Shown in pieces: positions 1-6,983 of a stretch of DNA of 15,217 bases. This stretch comes from Phoronis ovalis (taxonomy: Eukaryota > Phoronida > Phoronidae). The DNA is taken from assembly GCA_028565635.1 (NCBI GenBank), contig JAOXYB010028567.1, positions 1-15,217 of the forward strand. The letters are read 5' to 3'. The notes beneath the pieces are model-generated. The model searched no databases. It worked only from the letters and a program-made list of their open reading frames with translations, and had not been told where the DNA came from. Position 1 is the stretch's first letter. Each line of letters begins with the position of its first letter. A program made the translations under genes and the position numbers.

Positions 1-20
1 GCCAGAAGTACAAAAAAAGA

Positions 21-110
21 AATAATCGCCCCCTCTCTAATAATCGCCCCCCTCTAATAATCGCCCCCCCTAAAAACATTTATTTTAAATAATCGCCCAG
101 GGCGATTATT
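21..110. repeat. ATAATCGCCC motif cluster, possible DNA-transposon end
   Basis: The motif AATAATCGCCC occurs in direct orientation at 21, 39, 56 and 88, with C-rich and CT-rich spacers (start spacing 18, 17 and 32). The copy at 88-98 is followed one base later by its exact reverse complement at 100-110, making an 11-bp-arm palindrome. Just beyond lies AATACGGTATA and a (TA)7 run. Arrays of short motifs next to a CGGTA-type end and TA dinucleotides resemble the subterminal regions of pogo/Tigger-like or other TA-targeting DNA transposons. No transposase is present and the other end lies outside the window, so the family is inference. Confidence 0.5.
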
Positions 111-123
111 AAAGAAAATACGG

Positions 124-137
124 TATATATATATATA
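124..137. repeat. (TA)7 microsatellite
   Basis: Seven TA dinucleotides sit directly after CGG, at the edge of the motif cluster at 21-110. If that cluster is a transposon end, this run is the likely TA target or flank. Confidence 0.7.
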
Positions 138-325
138 CACATTATGATTTAAGACATGACATAGACAAAATGATAACACGATTCGGCCAAATGCTCCAAC
201 GAAATGTGGAACTTCAAAAGCATTATTTATAATTGACGCTAACGGCTTAGATACCATGTTCTCATTTTTACTGCATTACAGTGTGTACAAATACATGCAC
301 ATGCACAAATAAAGGCGCCAAGTTT

Positions 326-677
326 AACATTTCATAAAAGTTTGGCTTTTCAAAAGATACTATCCAAATTTGAAACTAGGATATACATGTATATAAAACT
401 TAGAGTTTTATATATCCTAGACATTATTAAACTTGCTCAGAGTACTTGACTTGTATTGTTTGCAGTTTTTATGAATTATAGCATTTTTGAGATAAGCATT
501 AACAAATTTAATAATTTAATAACATGTCATAAAAGTTTGGTTTTTCAAATGGTACTATTCAAATTTGAAACAGATAAAAATAAAGGTAATTCCTATATGA
601 CATTATTACACTTTCTCAAGAGTACTTGTGTTGTTTTGCAGGTTTTGTGAATTATGGTATTTTTGAGATAAGCATTA
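326..677. repeat. diverged tandem duplication, unit about 195 bp
   Basis: Copy A (326-501) and copy B (521-677) share the same series of blocks in the same order: AACATNTCATAAAAGTTTGG, a shared AAATTTGAAAC, ACATTATTA, GAGTACTTG, and GAGATAAGCATTA at the end. Substitutions are scattered, so the duplication is not recent. Copy A carries a 45-bp palindrome (376-420) between the GAAA and ACATTATTA blocks; copy B has a different 29-bp filler there. Both copies contain only short open frames, which look fortuitous. Confidence 0.75.
376..420. repeat. small palindromic element CTAGGATATA...TATATCCTAG
   Basis: The sequence begins CTAGGATATA and ends TATATCCTAG. If six bases (CATGTA) are removed from the left half, the arms are exact 17-bp reverse complements separated by TAG. 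It is a relative of the 39-bp palindrome at 7454-7492, which has a target duplication. No clear direct duplication flanks this copy. It could be a minimal non-autonomous inverted-repeat element or a hairpin-forming sequence spread by another route. Confidence 0.6.
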
Positions 678-719
678 CTGTAGGTTTCCGAGTTAGGCTC
701 TGTCGATAAAGTACTAAAT

Positions 720-783
720 ATACTGGTTTGTGACGGTTACTCAGATTTTTCTGACGTCATTTTACCTCATCACAAACCAGTAT
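720..783. repeat. 14-bp inverted repeat enclosing a CRE-like TGACGTCA
   Basis: ATACTGGTTTGTGA at 720-733 is the exact reverse complement of 770-783, with a 36-bp interior. The interior contains the perfect palindrome TGACGTCA (752-759), the consensus for CREB/ATF bZIP factors. This could be a miniature inverted-repeat element or a regulatory site about 960 bp before the signal-peptide exon at 1741. The sequence does not decide between these. Confidence 0.6.
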
Positions 784-860
784 TTTATATATGCGGAAGA
801 GCATAACTTTATTTGAGTAACACAATTTAAAACTTAATGCATTTATTTCCGGGCACGCAC

Positions 861-918
861 GCGAACTTGATCAAAACGGCGGCCCCTGTTGTCAGCTTAT
901 AATATCTTTCAAGTTCGC
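861..918. repeat. 10-bp inverted repeat in a GC-richer patch
   Basis: GCGAACTTGA (861-870) and TCAAGTTCGC (909-918) are exact reverse complements 38 bp apart. Between them lies CGGCGGCCCC, unusually GC-rich for this AT-rich neighbourhood. It might mark a promoter, a small transposon remnant, or nothing. Confidence 0.45.
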
Positions 919-1580
919 TTCGGGTTGTTTTTTATGAACACTGTATTCGCATTGATTAGATTTGTAAGTAGTTACACTTTCACGAGTTCTAATGTCTTAC
1001 TGGTTACAAGCAGTTATATGAGAAATTAAAATTAATACGGGTACGTTTTATTGAAAACTGATATTAACCTACTCTGGGTATATATAATAAACTACAATAA
1101 TAAATTTAAGAATCATAAAGAATTTTTGCCATACCTTAGGAAAAACAGAAGCCCTACTGCACACCTAATTTATCAAAGTTAAAAGGGAACAACTTCTTAA
1201 TTTCTTAAAATTCTGACGAAAAATTTACAGTTTAGTGAATACAGCTTTTTGCACAAGCGTTAAATTTATCTTCATGATAAAATAAAGTTTCTGAAAAGAT
1301 TTTAACATTATTTGTTAGAAATGCATAACAAATGTTTGACACTTATTTTAAAATTTATATTAGGTTTCAATGTCGTTTTCGATTTGGAATGGGTGTTTGC
1401 AGTAAATTTTGCTTTTGCTAAAGTTATATAATATCTATCCATCTGTCTTATAGCATATGTACGTTGTTCTCCGCAGCTCTTCGTGGATTCTTAGACTTCA
1501 ATTACTACGCAATAGTTTAGCGAACGTGTGTTTAGTTGTTAGTCAGTACCATAAATGGAAACTAGGAGAATTATGATAGT
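919..1580. other. AT-rich non-coding stretch
   Basis: I found no coding frame, long repeat or RNA gene here. It is probably upstream intergenic sequence of the small plus-strand gene. Confidence 0.6.
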
Positions 1581-1582
1581 TT

Positions 1583-1589
1583 TATAAAA
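1583..1589 (+). promoter_or_regulatory. possible TATA box
   Basis: TATAAAA lies 158 bp before the ATG at 1741. A start site about 30 bp downstream would give a 5' leader of roughly 125 bases. The motif is common in AT-rich DNA, so support is weak and rests on its position. Confidence 0.25.
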
Positions 1590-1740
1590 CTTAAAAAAGC
1601 ATTTTGTCGTACATGTAGCTCTAAAGGTTGTTTATGATGAAGCCGTTACGTAATAGAGCGATTGGACATTTTAGGTTGTTGTAAGTGCGCCTTACACATT
1701 CGCTATCAAATTGTACTTATTGTAGATCAAGGAAGCAAAC

Positions 1741-1825
1741 ATGTTCGTGAAGGCAGTTATAGTCGTCTGTGTGTTAGTGATCACCCTACAGGACAAAGTA
1801 CACGGAGGAACTGGGAGAAAAGAAG
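1741..1825 (+). CDS. exon 1 of a small secreted-protein gene (signal peptide)
   Basis: The ATG opens 28 codons plus one base and ends at a canonical donor, AAG|GTAAGT (1826). The peptide begins MFVKAVIVVCVLVIT, a short basic N terminus and hydrophobic core typical of a secretory signal peptide, then turns polar (QDKVHGG, GRKE). Cleavage is likely near VHG. The exon ends in phase 1 and joins in frame to 2113-2250. Short signal-peptide exons ending in phase 1 are common in animal secreted-peptide genes. I do not recognise the family. The start is chosen because it is the only Met preceding the hydrophobic core. Confidence 0.6.
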
Positions 1826-2112
1826 GTAAGTATTATCAAGCGCAACAGCCTATATAAACGGATTAATTGTGTCTAACAGCATAAGATGGAAAAGTGCTAC
1901 AGTGTTACCCGACACGCCACTTGCCAGGTCGTCACTCGTAAACAAAATAGTTTTTAATTCTCAAATTAAAGTCAAATGTAGACTAGGTACATAATTTTCT
2001 TAATTTGTGACTGGAACAATATTTCATTAGAATGTCAGGCAAGATATAATATGAAGAAAATTATTACTACTGAACTGGTTGTACATAATTAATTATGTTC
2101 TTGTACCATTAG

Positions 2113-2250
2113 CTGTACTACTGACTCAGATTGAAGGAGCAAATAATGAAAAGTTTAAAGAACATTTGAAAAGGGAAACTGAAGATGCTAACACTGAACG
2201 GGCTCTGTCACGAGGTAAAAAATGTAAGGGAAAAGGAAGAATATATGCAG
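2113..2250 (+). CDS. exon 2 of the small secreted-protein gene
   Basis: The exon follows the acceptor TGTTCTTGTACCATTAG and ends at donor CAG|GTAAGA (2251). It is 138 bases with phase 1 at both ends, so it fits exon 1 exactly and is symmetric. The acceptor 16 bases further on would produce an immediate stop in the exon 1 frame, which supports 2113. It encodes a charged segment starting AVLLTQIEGANNEKF, with a dibasic KR, a GKK and a KCKGKGR cluster and a single cysteine. KR followed 13 residues later by GKK matches prohormone cleavage and amidation signals, so a peptide precursor is possible. This is inference only. Confidence 0.55.
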
Positions 2251-2364
2251 GTAAGACTACCAGTTCCATCATGCACTTTTATAGGTTCTCATAACGCCTA
2301 TTTGCCAAATCTTATCTTGACGAAACAGTAGAACTGGCTGGTTTGCTGATTGAACATTTGGTAG

Positions 2365-2567
2365 GAAGTAAATATCTGTGGTATAGCCGGTTTAATATTA
2401 CTAGACATGGACACTGGAATTCTCGAGGGTATGATCCTCATAATGGCCACATAATGTTAGTGTCTGGGTTAAATGCTAGGGAAATATTGATGTCTGGGTT
2501 AAACGCTAGGAACCGCCACCGAGAAGGCACGGACCGTACGATCTTGAAAGTAAAATATGCTGTATAA
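2365..2567 (+). CDS. candidate terminal exon 3A of the small secreted-protein gene
   Basis: After an AG at 2363-2364 the phase-1 frame from exon 2 stays open for 203 bases to TAA (2565-2567). With exons 1 and 2 this gives 426 bases, a 141-residue protein. The segment is rich in His, Arg, Tyr and Asn (YSRFNITRHGHWNSRGY) and contains a short internal repeat, LVSGLNAR then LMSGLNAR, from a 30-bp DNA duplication at 2461 and 2491. The intron would be 114 bp. The acceptor has a poor pyrimidine tract, so this exon is less convincing than its open frame suggests. The alternative is 2733-2971. Confidence 0.3.
2461..2510. repeat. 30-bp period direct repeat
   Basis: TGTCTGGGTTAAATGCTAGG (2461-2480) recurs at 2491-2510 with one substitution. 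The period is a multiple of three, so the frame of candidate exon 3A is preserved and SGLNAR is duplicated. Confidence 0.75.
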
Positions 2568-2732
2568 GTGACAACGTGAGTAATCGCCGCTACCTGATGC
2601 CGTTACATCCCGATCGAGGTGCGCCCCTAAATGTAAGTGCTGATGAGAAACATCGATCGAGTCCTTTTGTTTATATATTCATATATATCATAGTACAGTG
2701 TATGAATATAAACTTCCGTTTTTAAATTGTAG

Positions 2733-2971
2733 TAGAAACTGTCAATGCTGTGCTGGAAGATCTTGTTTTTCGTATACGCACCTGTACTTGCACCTGCACC
2801 TGTACCTACACCTACATCTATACTTGCACCTATACCTGTACCTGCACCTACACCTGCACCTACGCCTACACCTACACCTGCACCTTTACATACACCTGCA
2901 CCTACACCATCACTCCCTCTGTTGAAAATATTGGTCTTACTATGTGTCTTAATTGTCTGTTTCGGCCATGA
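2733..2971 (+). CDS. candidate terminal exon 3B, Thr-Cys/Tyr repeat
   Basis: The acceptor CTTCCGTTTTTAAATTGTAG is stronger than that of exon 3A, and its phase also matches exon 2. The frame runs to TGA at 2969-2971 and, with exons 1 and 2, gives 153 residues. After ETVNAVLEDLVFRIR it becomes an alternating array of Thr with Cys, Tyr or Phe for about 45 residues, encoded by the hexamer array, then a short tail. The array variants tgc/tgt, tac/tat and acc/act/aca are silent in this frame, mild support for it. The two other plus frames are also open here (Ala/Thr-Pro and Leu-His/Tyr). A phase-0 splice to 2736 would give the Pro-rich version. The choice needs transcript data. Confidence 0.3.
2778..2909. 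repeat. degenerate hexanucleotide array, about 22 units of RYACCT
   Basis: Units such as GCACCT, GTACCT, ACACCT and ATACCT run head to tail, with a few variants (GTACTT, ACATCT, ACGCCT, TTACAT). The first two positions vary almost only by transitions. The array has no stop codon in any plus frame, and also keeps a Gly/Ala/Val-rich minus frame open. It is therefore either a microsatellite at a gene's 3' end or a repeat-derived coding segment. Confidence 0.8.
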
Positions 2972-3123
2972 AGTCATCGATCGCTTAATATGGTGTTTTA
3001 AACAACTATCTCTTTTTTTATATATTGCAATCATTCACACGCTATATAGATTCAAAGGGTACCCCTCACAACATAGAGAGGGATTGGTGCTTTGACTCAA
3101 ATGAAACCATATGGGTGTCGATA

Positions 3124-3233
3124 ATGGCGATCCCTGGTGGAACCTTGTTCGCTACTATGTAATAAAATAAAAGGTCTTTGGGGGTTCCCCAAGGCACTTT
3201 TAAAAATTGTGATGGCGACCCTAGTGGATGGCC
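3124..3233. repeat. diverged direct repeat with a central hairpin
   Basis: ATGGCGATCCCTGGTGGAACC at 3124 resembles ATGGCGACCCTAGTGGATGG at 3212. Between them TTGGGG and CCCCAA (3178-3192) form a 6-bp stem with a 3-base loop. The region overlaps the predicted 3' end of the small plus-strand gene. The significance is unknown. Confidence 0.45.
3161..3166 (+). terminator. AATAAA polyadenylation signal
   Basis: AATAAA is followed about 10 bases later by GGTCTTTGGGGGTT, a G/T-rich downstream element. This is a plausible 3' end for the small secreted-protein gene. The minus-strand receptor's predicted 3' end lies about 200 bp further on, so the genes are convergent. Confidence 0.4.
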
Positions 3234-3376
3234 TCTCGCCGCTCTTTTATATTGATGAACTGTCCTTTTCTGACTACTATATATCTTCCGGCTGATATTA
3301 AAGTATAAAACTATTTTCTACATGAGAAAGGACTACAAAGTGGTAACAAAAAACACTCCAATGAAAAGTAAATCAA

Positions 3377-3382
3377 TTTAAT
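3377..3382 (-). terminator. ATTAAA polyadenylation signal of the receptor gene
   Basis: On the minus strand ATTAAA lies about 350 bases after the receptor stop codon (3731-3733). About 17 bases later comes GGAGTGTTTTTTGTT, a strong G/U-rich downstream element. This gives a 3' UTR of about 370 bases. Other hexamer variants (TATAAA, CATAAA near 3500-3520) exist but lack as good a downstream element. Confidence 0.4.
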
Positions 3383-3730
3383 GAGAACAAAAAGCACAAT
3401 ATACAAATGGCACATGCAAATTAATGCTCCATTGTAAGTATAAAAATAGAAATACCTAGTCTACCTGTACTAATGAAACTAATACCAAATACACATGTAT
3501 TTATACATTATTTATGTATTATTACAAGTTTAACTATACATTTTACATATAACAAACAATTGAAACAGGGTAACACTAAACTAGACTGACTATTCAAGCT
3601 TTTCACAATATGAATTGTACATACAAGGTAGCAAAACTACTTTGATATTTACAATATATACAAAGTATTAGAAGGCTTATAGACAAGTGTTGCGGGCAAA
3701 ATACTCCTTGATCTATGCGTTTTAATTCCA

Positions 3731-5461
3731 TTAAGTTTTTTTTACGACCAATGTTTCATAAGAATTATCAGTAGGTTGTTGTGGAGAGCCTTGTGTAGAT
3801 TCATACACTGAAGCCTCTGTTAGTTCTTTTACAGAGGGCAGAGGTCGCTGAGCAAGTTTTTGGGACAGCCCTTGAGTAACTGAATTTTTTTGACATATTG
3901 TTTTAGAAACAGTCTTCAAAGTATCCTCCCCCTTGACTGACGCACTTTGTTCTGTCATTAATTCATCTAGTTCAATATAGTCATGCACAGTTAGATCGTG
4001 CTTTGGTATTCGTGATATGTTTAACTTACTGGGGACAAATGATACAAGTAGATTGTGGGAATGAGCATAACCTGACGCTTGTGATGTTTTTGCATGTTTG
4101 CTAGTAGCATTGATGTTTGTATTTCCATACAGGTGTTCTTCTGTTTCGATTGGCTCTGTAACCTCAGTGAGATTGTCTCCAGAATCAATTGCATCAAACG
4201 CTGGATTTTCATGTTGAGCATGTTGGTAGTTAGTAATACCTTCGTCATATCTTTTAGTACGTTTAGAATACTTTTGCCGCGCATAAAGAACACTTATGGT
4301 TATGGCAAAAACACAAGCGACGGCAAGAGTTATGCCAAGACCAATAACAGGGGCATAAACGGAAACGTTTGCCTCCTGTGTGGGAGATAATTGAACTGGC
4401 TGGGTATTTACAGCTGAGGAAGTGCTTGTTTGTGGCTGTGTCGTCGGTCCTAGTGATGGTTGTGTTAATATGTCTGACAAGGTCATAATTATGGAAGTTG
4501 TATTTTGAATGTTTCTAGCTGTACACGTGTAAACAGTATTTCTATCTATGCTATCAGATACAATTATTGTGCCATTATTGGAGAAAGTATTGCTGTTGAT
4601 GGGTGATGGAAATGTTGTTAACACTTCACCAGATTGCCATGTTATGGATGGGACTGGGTCCCCTGATGAATAGCACGTAAGACTGTAACTCTTTTTAGCG
4701 GTATTGTAATCATAAGTAATGTAAGGTGTTGTTGGAGGAGTACATCTTAATTTAGTAATGTTTGATTTTACAAGAAGACTTTTGAATGGAGTTTCACATT
4801 CTAAATATGATGCTTTGAGACTCAGGAAGTTATCTGCAATAAAATTATTCTTAATTTCAGATAATTGACAGTTGCAGTGAAAGGGATTGTGAAGGTAATT
4901 AATTTGTCGATCAGTGTAATAAGAAATCTGCTGCATCTTTGCTGAGAGAGTTTTAAGATGATTCCACAGTAAACTGATTTCACTTGGTGCATGTATTTGT
5001 TGAAACTCAAGACCAGTGAGATATTCAATGTCATTGTTTTGTAGGTTTAACTTAAGTTTGCCTTGTTGAGGACGAAAATATATGAACAGGAAATCACTAG
5101 ATAAGCTTTTAATTCTGTTGAAGCTGAAATCAATATGTTTTTCAGAATAAACAATCTGGTTAGTTGCAAACGTCAGATTAAGTGTATATGAGGTAAGTTC
5201 TGATATTCTGTTGTGCGACATGTCAAGGCTTTCAAGGTTCTCAAGTTGATAAAACGCATTGCGTGCTACATTTTGGATGCTGTTATAACTTAAAGTTAAC
5301 ACTGCTAATTGTGGTAAGTTTCTAAAGAAATTAAATTTAATTTCTGATATGTTGTTATAATCCAAATACAGGTGTGTTATGTTTGGCAATGCAGGAAAGT
5401 AGTTGTCCTGAATGAAACTGATCTGGTTGCGCCTGATTTCTAAACTCTGTAAAGCGTACAT
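3731..5461 (-). CDS. C-terminal part of the receptor: LRRs, C-cap, Ig, membrane helix, tail
   Basis: Numbered from the Met at 5461 (full-frame residue 507), this part has 576 residues. LRRs start at 7, 31, 55 and 79, with degenerate ones to about 190. The LRR C-cap is 191-240 (NPFHCNCQL, Cys196, Cys198, Cys222, Cys240). An Ig domain of I-set or C2 type covers about 241-331, with Cys263, Trp275 and YTC (Tyr311, Cys313). A Thr/Ser/Pro/Gln stalk spans 334-367. The membrane helix is about 370-393, followed by a basic stop-transfer segment (RQKYSKRTKR). The 183-residue cytoplasmic tail has YGN (445, Grb2-SH2 type), YIEL (495) and YETL (568), both of YxxPhi type, VYEST (553) and ENPAF (419). No TIR, kinase or classic ITIM/ITAM is visible. 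The Met at 5461 is internal to an LRR and unlikely to be a real start. Confidence 0.85.
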   Translation of the reverse strand: MYALQSLEIRRNQISFIQDNYFPALPNITHLYLDYNNISEIKFNFFRNLPQLAVLTLSYNSIQNVARNAFYQLENLESLDMSHNRISELTSYTLNLTFATNQIVYSEKHIDFSFNRIKSLSSDFLFIYFRPQQGKLKLNLQNNDIEYLTGLEFQQIHAPSEISLLWNHLKTLSAKMQQISYYTDRQINYLHNPFHCNCQLSEIKNNFIADNFLSLKASYLECETPFKSLLVKSNITKLRCTPPTTPYITYDYNTAKKSYSLTCYSSGDPVPSITWQSGEVLTTFPSPINSNTFSNNGTIIVSDSIDRNTVYTCTARNIQNTTSIIMTLSDILTQPSLGPTTQPQTSTSSAVNTQPVQLSPTQEANVSVYAPVIGLGITLAVACVFAITISVLYARQKYSKRTKRYDEGITNYQHAQHENPAFDAIDSGDNLTEVTEPIETEEHLYGNTNINATSKHAKTSQASGYAHSHNLLVSFVPSKLNISRIPKHDLTVHDYIELDELMTEQSASVKGEDTLKTVSKTICQKNSVTQGLSQKLAQRPLPSVKELTEASVYESTQGSPQQPTDNSYETLVVKKT

Positions 5462-5485
5462 ATAGTGGAAACCAGCGCTTGATAA

Positions 5486-5488
5486 TTA
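5486..5488 (-). other. internal TAA stop in the receptor frame
   Basis: On the minus strand the context is ATA ACA TAA TTA TCA. The codon lies at the position after I-T, in N-x-I-x-x-L, which other repeats fill with Ser, Ala, His, Thr, Glu or Gln. This is a variable, exposed position. A single base change from GAA, CAA, AAA or TCA would explain it. No splice pair that would excise it without breaking the LRR register is evident. Confidence 0.9.
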
Positions 5489-6979
5489 TGTTATGTAGTT
5501 GTAGTTTAAGTAAATATTTCGCAAGTTGGTAAGTACACTGAATGCATTGTCAGCTATTTCATTTATAGAATTATAACTTAAACTTAGATCATATAAATTA
5601 CTTAAGCCTGTAAAGGCATCCTGTTGGATGGTATGAATCTGATTATTAGAAGCATAAAGGTAGCGTAGGTTTGTCAACTCTGTGAAAATATTGCTTCCTA
5701 AGCTGGTTATTCTGTTGTTCTGTAGACTAAGGTTATAAAGTGCTGTCAGTCCGGTGAATTCTGATACACTGATTGATGATATGTTGTTGTCATTGAGATA
5801 AAGATACCGCAACCTTTGTAACCCTCTAAAAGTGTTACTCAAAATGTGTTGTATTTTGTTATTATTAAGATATAGGTACTGTAGGTTCCCCATACCATCG
5901 AAAACATTGCTTCCTAAGCTGGTTATTCCATTGTTCTGTAGTCCTAGCAAGTAAAGTGCTGTCAGCCCGGTGAATCCTGATACACTGATTGATGATATGT
6001 TGTTGTCATTGAGATAAAGACCCCACAACCTTTGTAACCCTCTAAAAGTGTTACTCAAAATGTGTTGTATTTTGTTATTATTCAGATTTAGGGACTGTAG
6101 GTTCGCCATACCATCGAAAACATTGCTTCCTAAGCTGGTTATTCTATTGTTCTGTAGTTGTAGTCGGTAAAGTGATGTCAGCCCGGTGAATCCTGATACA
6201 CTGATTGCCGATATGTTGTTGTCATTGAGATGAAGCAACTCCAAACTTTGTAACACTCTAAAAGTGTTATTCAAAATGTGTTGAATCTTGTTATTATTCA
6301 GAAATAGGAAACGTAGGCCAGTCATACCATCGAAAACATTGCTTTCTAAGCTGGTTATTCTATTATTCTGTAGTTCTAGCCAAAAAAGTGATGTCAGTCC
6401 GGTGAATCCTGATACACTGATTGCCGATATGTTGTTGTCTTGGAGATAAAGATTCTGCAAGCTATGTAATCCTCTAAAACTGTTACTCAAAATGTGTTGT
6501 ATTCTGTTATTATTCAGTAATAGGAAACGTAGGCCAGTCATACCATCAAAAACATTGCTTCCTAAGCTGGTTATTCTATTATTCCGTAGTTCTAGCAAGT
6601 AAAGTGATGTCAGTCCGGTGAATCCTGATACACTGATTGCCGATATGTTGTTGTCTTGGAGATAAAGACGCTGCAAGCTATGTAATCCTCTAAAACTGTT
6701 ACTCAAAACTTGTTGTATTCTGTTATTATTCAGATATAGTCTAAATATCTGCGACATCGTACATGGAGTGGTGTTGAAAGCTGCATTTTCTATGTTGGTC
6801 ACTGGTGGTTGACAGGAACTAAAGTCAAATTTATTTGAAAGTTCCGCATTTTGGCATGAACTGAAGTTTTGCATAAATCTGCTGGAGATGATTCCATTTT
6901 CAGGACAGGTGTAATATGCTGAACAAACATTACATTTAAGGACCCAAGTTAACAAGATAATGATCCATAATGTATTCAT
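5486..6979 (-). CDS. N-terminal part of the receptor: signal peptide, N-cap and LRR array
   Basis: There are 497 residues before the stop. Residues 1-21 (MNTLWIIILLTWVLKCNVCSA) form a signal peptide. Residues 22-80 hold Cys25, Cys42, Cys56 and Cys73, an LRR N-cap-like region. From residue 81, 24-residue LRRs of the form LxLxxNxIxxIxxxxFxxLxx repeat without a gap. Residues 81-440 are five copies of a three-LRR unit: NNN(R/K)IQHIL, then DNNIS(A/S)ISVSGF, then NNRITSLGSNVF. Single LRRs follow at 441, 465 and 489. There are many N-glycosylation sequons (NFS, NNT, NIS). If translation ended here the product would be a secreted LRR protein without C-cap, Ig domain or anchor, with its last repeat cut at residue 9. 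The ATG at 6979 is the only Met ahead of the hydrophobic core and lies just inside an acceptor site. Confidence 0.85.
   Translation of the reverse strand: MNTLWIIILLTWVLKCNVCSAYYTCPENGIISSRFMQNFSSCQNAELSNKFDFSSCQPPVTNIENAAFNTTPCTMSQIFRLYLNNNRIQQVLSNSFRGLHSLQRLYLQDNNISAISVSGFTGLTSLYLLELRNNRITSLGSNVFDGMTGLRFLLLNNNRIQHILSNSFRGLHSLQNLYLQDNNISAISVSGFTGLTSLFWLELQNNRITSLESNVFDGMTGLRFLFLNNNKIQHILNNTFRVLQSLELLHLNDNNISAISVSGFTGLTSLYRLQLQNNRITSLGSNVFDGMANLQSLNLNNNKIQHILSNTFRGLQRLWGLYLNDNNISSISVSGFTGLTALYLLGLQNNGITSLGSNVFDGMGNLQYLYLNNNKIQHILSNTFRGLQRLRYLYLNDNNISSISVSEFTGLTALYNLSLQNNRITSLGSNIFTELTNLRYLYASNNQIHTIQQDAFTGLSNLYDLSLSYNSINEIADNAFSVLTNLRNIYLNYNYIT
5660..6739 (-). repeat. five tandem copies of a 216-bp, three-LRR unit
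   Basis: The copies are 6524-6739, 6308-6523, 6092-6307, 5876-6091 and 5660-5875. The landmark AAAATGTGTTGTAT (plus-strand sense) recurs at 5841, 6057, 6273, 6489 and, mutated, 6705, each exactly 216 bp apart. Copies 1-2 share HSLQ and QDNN; copies 4-5 share QRL, NDNN and SSISV. Neighbours are therefore most alike, as expected from recent unequal crossover or gene conversion. Each copy encodes 72 residues. Copy number may well vary between alleles. Confidence 0.9.
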
Positions 6980-6983
6980 TCTC

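Larger units (their letters stand above)
3731..6979 (-). pseudogene. LRR-Ig single-pass membrane receptor, interrupted by one in-frame stop
   Basis: This is a single-exon reading frame of 1,082 codons, continuous except for TAA at codon 498 (5486-5488). Both halves share one frame, separated by the stop and eight codons. LRRs begin every 24 residues, at 441, 465, 489, 513 and 537, with the stop inside the repeat starting at 489, so no base is gained or lost. Architecture: signal peptide, N-cap, LRR ectodomain, LRR C-cap, Ig domain, stalk, membrane helix, tyrosine-bearing tail. Animal LRR-Ig membrane proteins act as cell-surface adhesion or recognition receptors; molluscan LRRIG proteins are linked to innate immunity. 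The specific role here is unknown. The absence of any other lesion fits a recent null allele, a sequencing error or stop readthrough equally well. Two separate genes is unlikely, because the second half lacks a signal peptide and starts mid-repeat. Confidence 0.85.

Noticed and set aside
456-650. 64-residue plus-strand frame
   Set aside because: It lies across the diverged tandem duplication and is not preserved between the two copies.
2627-3034. Minus-strand Gly/Ala/Val-rich protein of 135 residues
   Set aside because: It is the complement of the hexanucleotide array, which lacks stops in several frames. It has no supporting promoter, splice or homology feature.
4021-4390. Overlapping frames on both strands inside the receptor tail region
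   Set aside because: These are shadows of the receptor coding sequence; they have no domains or signals of their own.
5660-6739. Variable lymphocyte receptor-like cassette system
   Set aside because: The LRR triplets are near-identical and sit in one intact exon. No separate unused LRR cassettes flank the gene and the C-terminal parts (Ig, membrane helix) differ from VLRs.
3731-6979. Two separate genes, one ending at 5486 and one starting at 5461
   Set aside because: They share one frame, the gap is eight codons plus the stop, and the LRR spacing is exact across it. The downstream part starts mid-repeat with no signal peptide.
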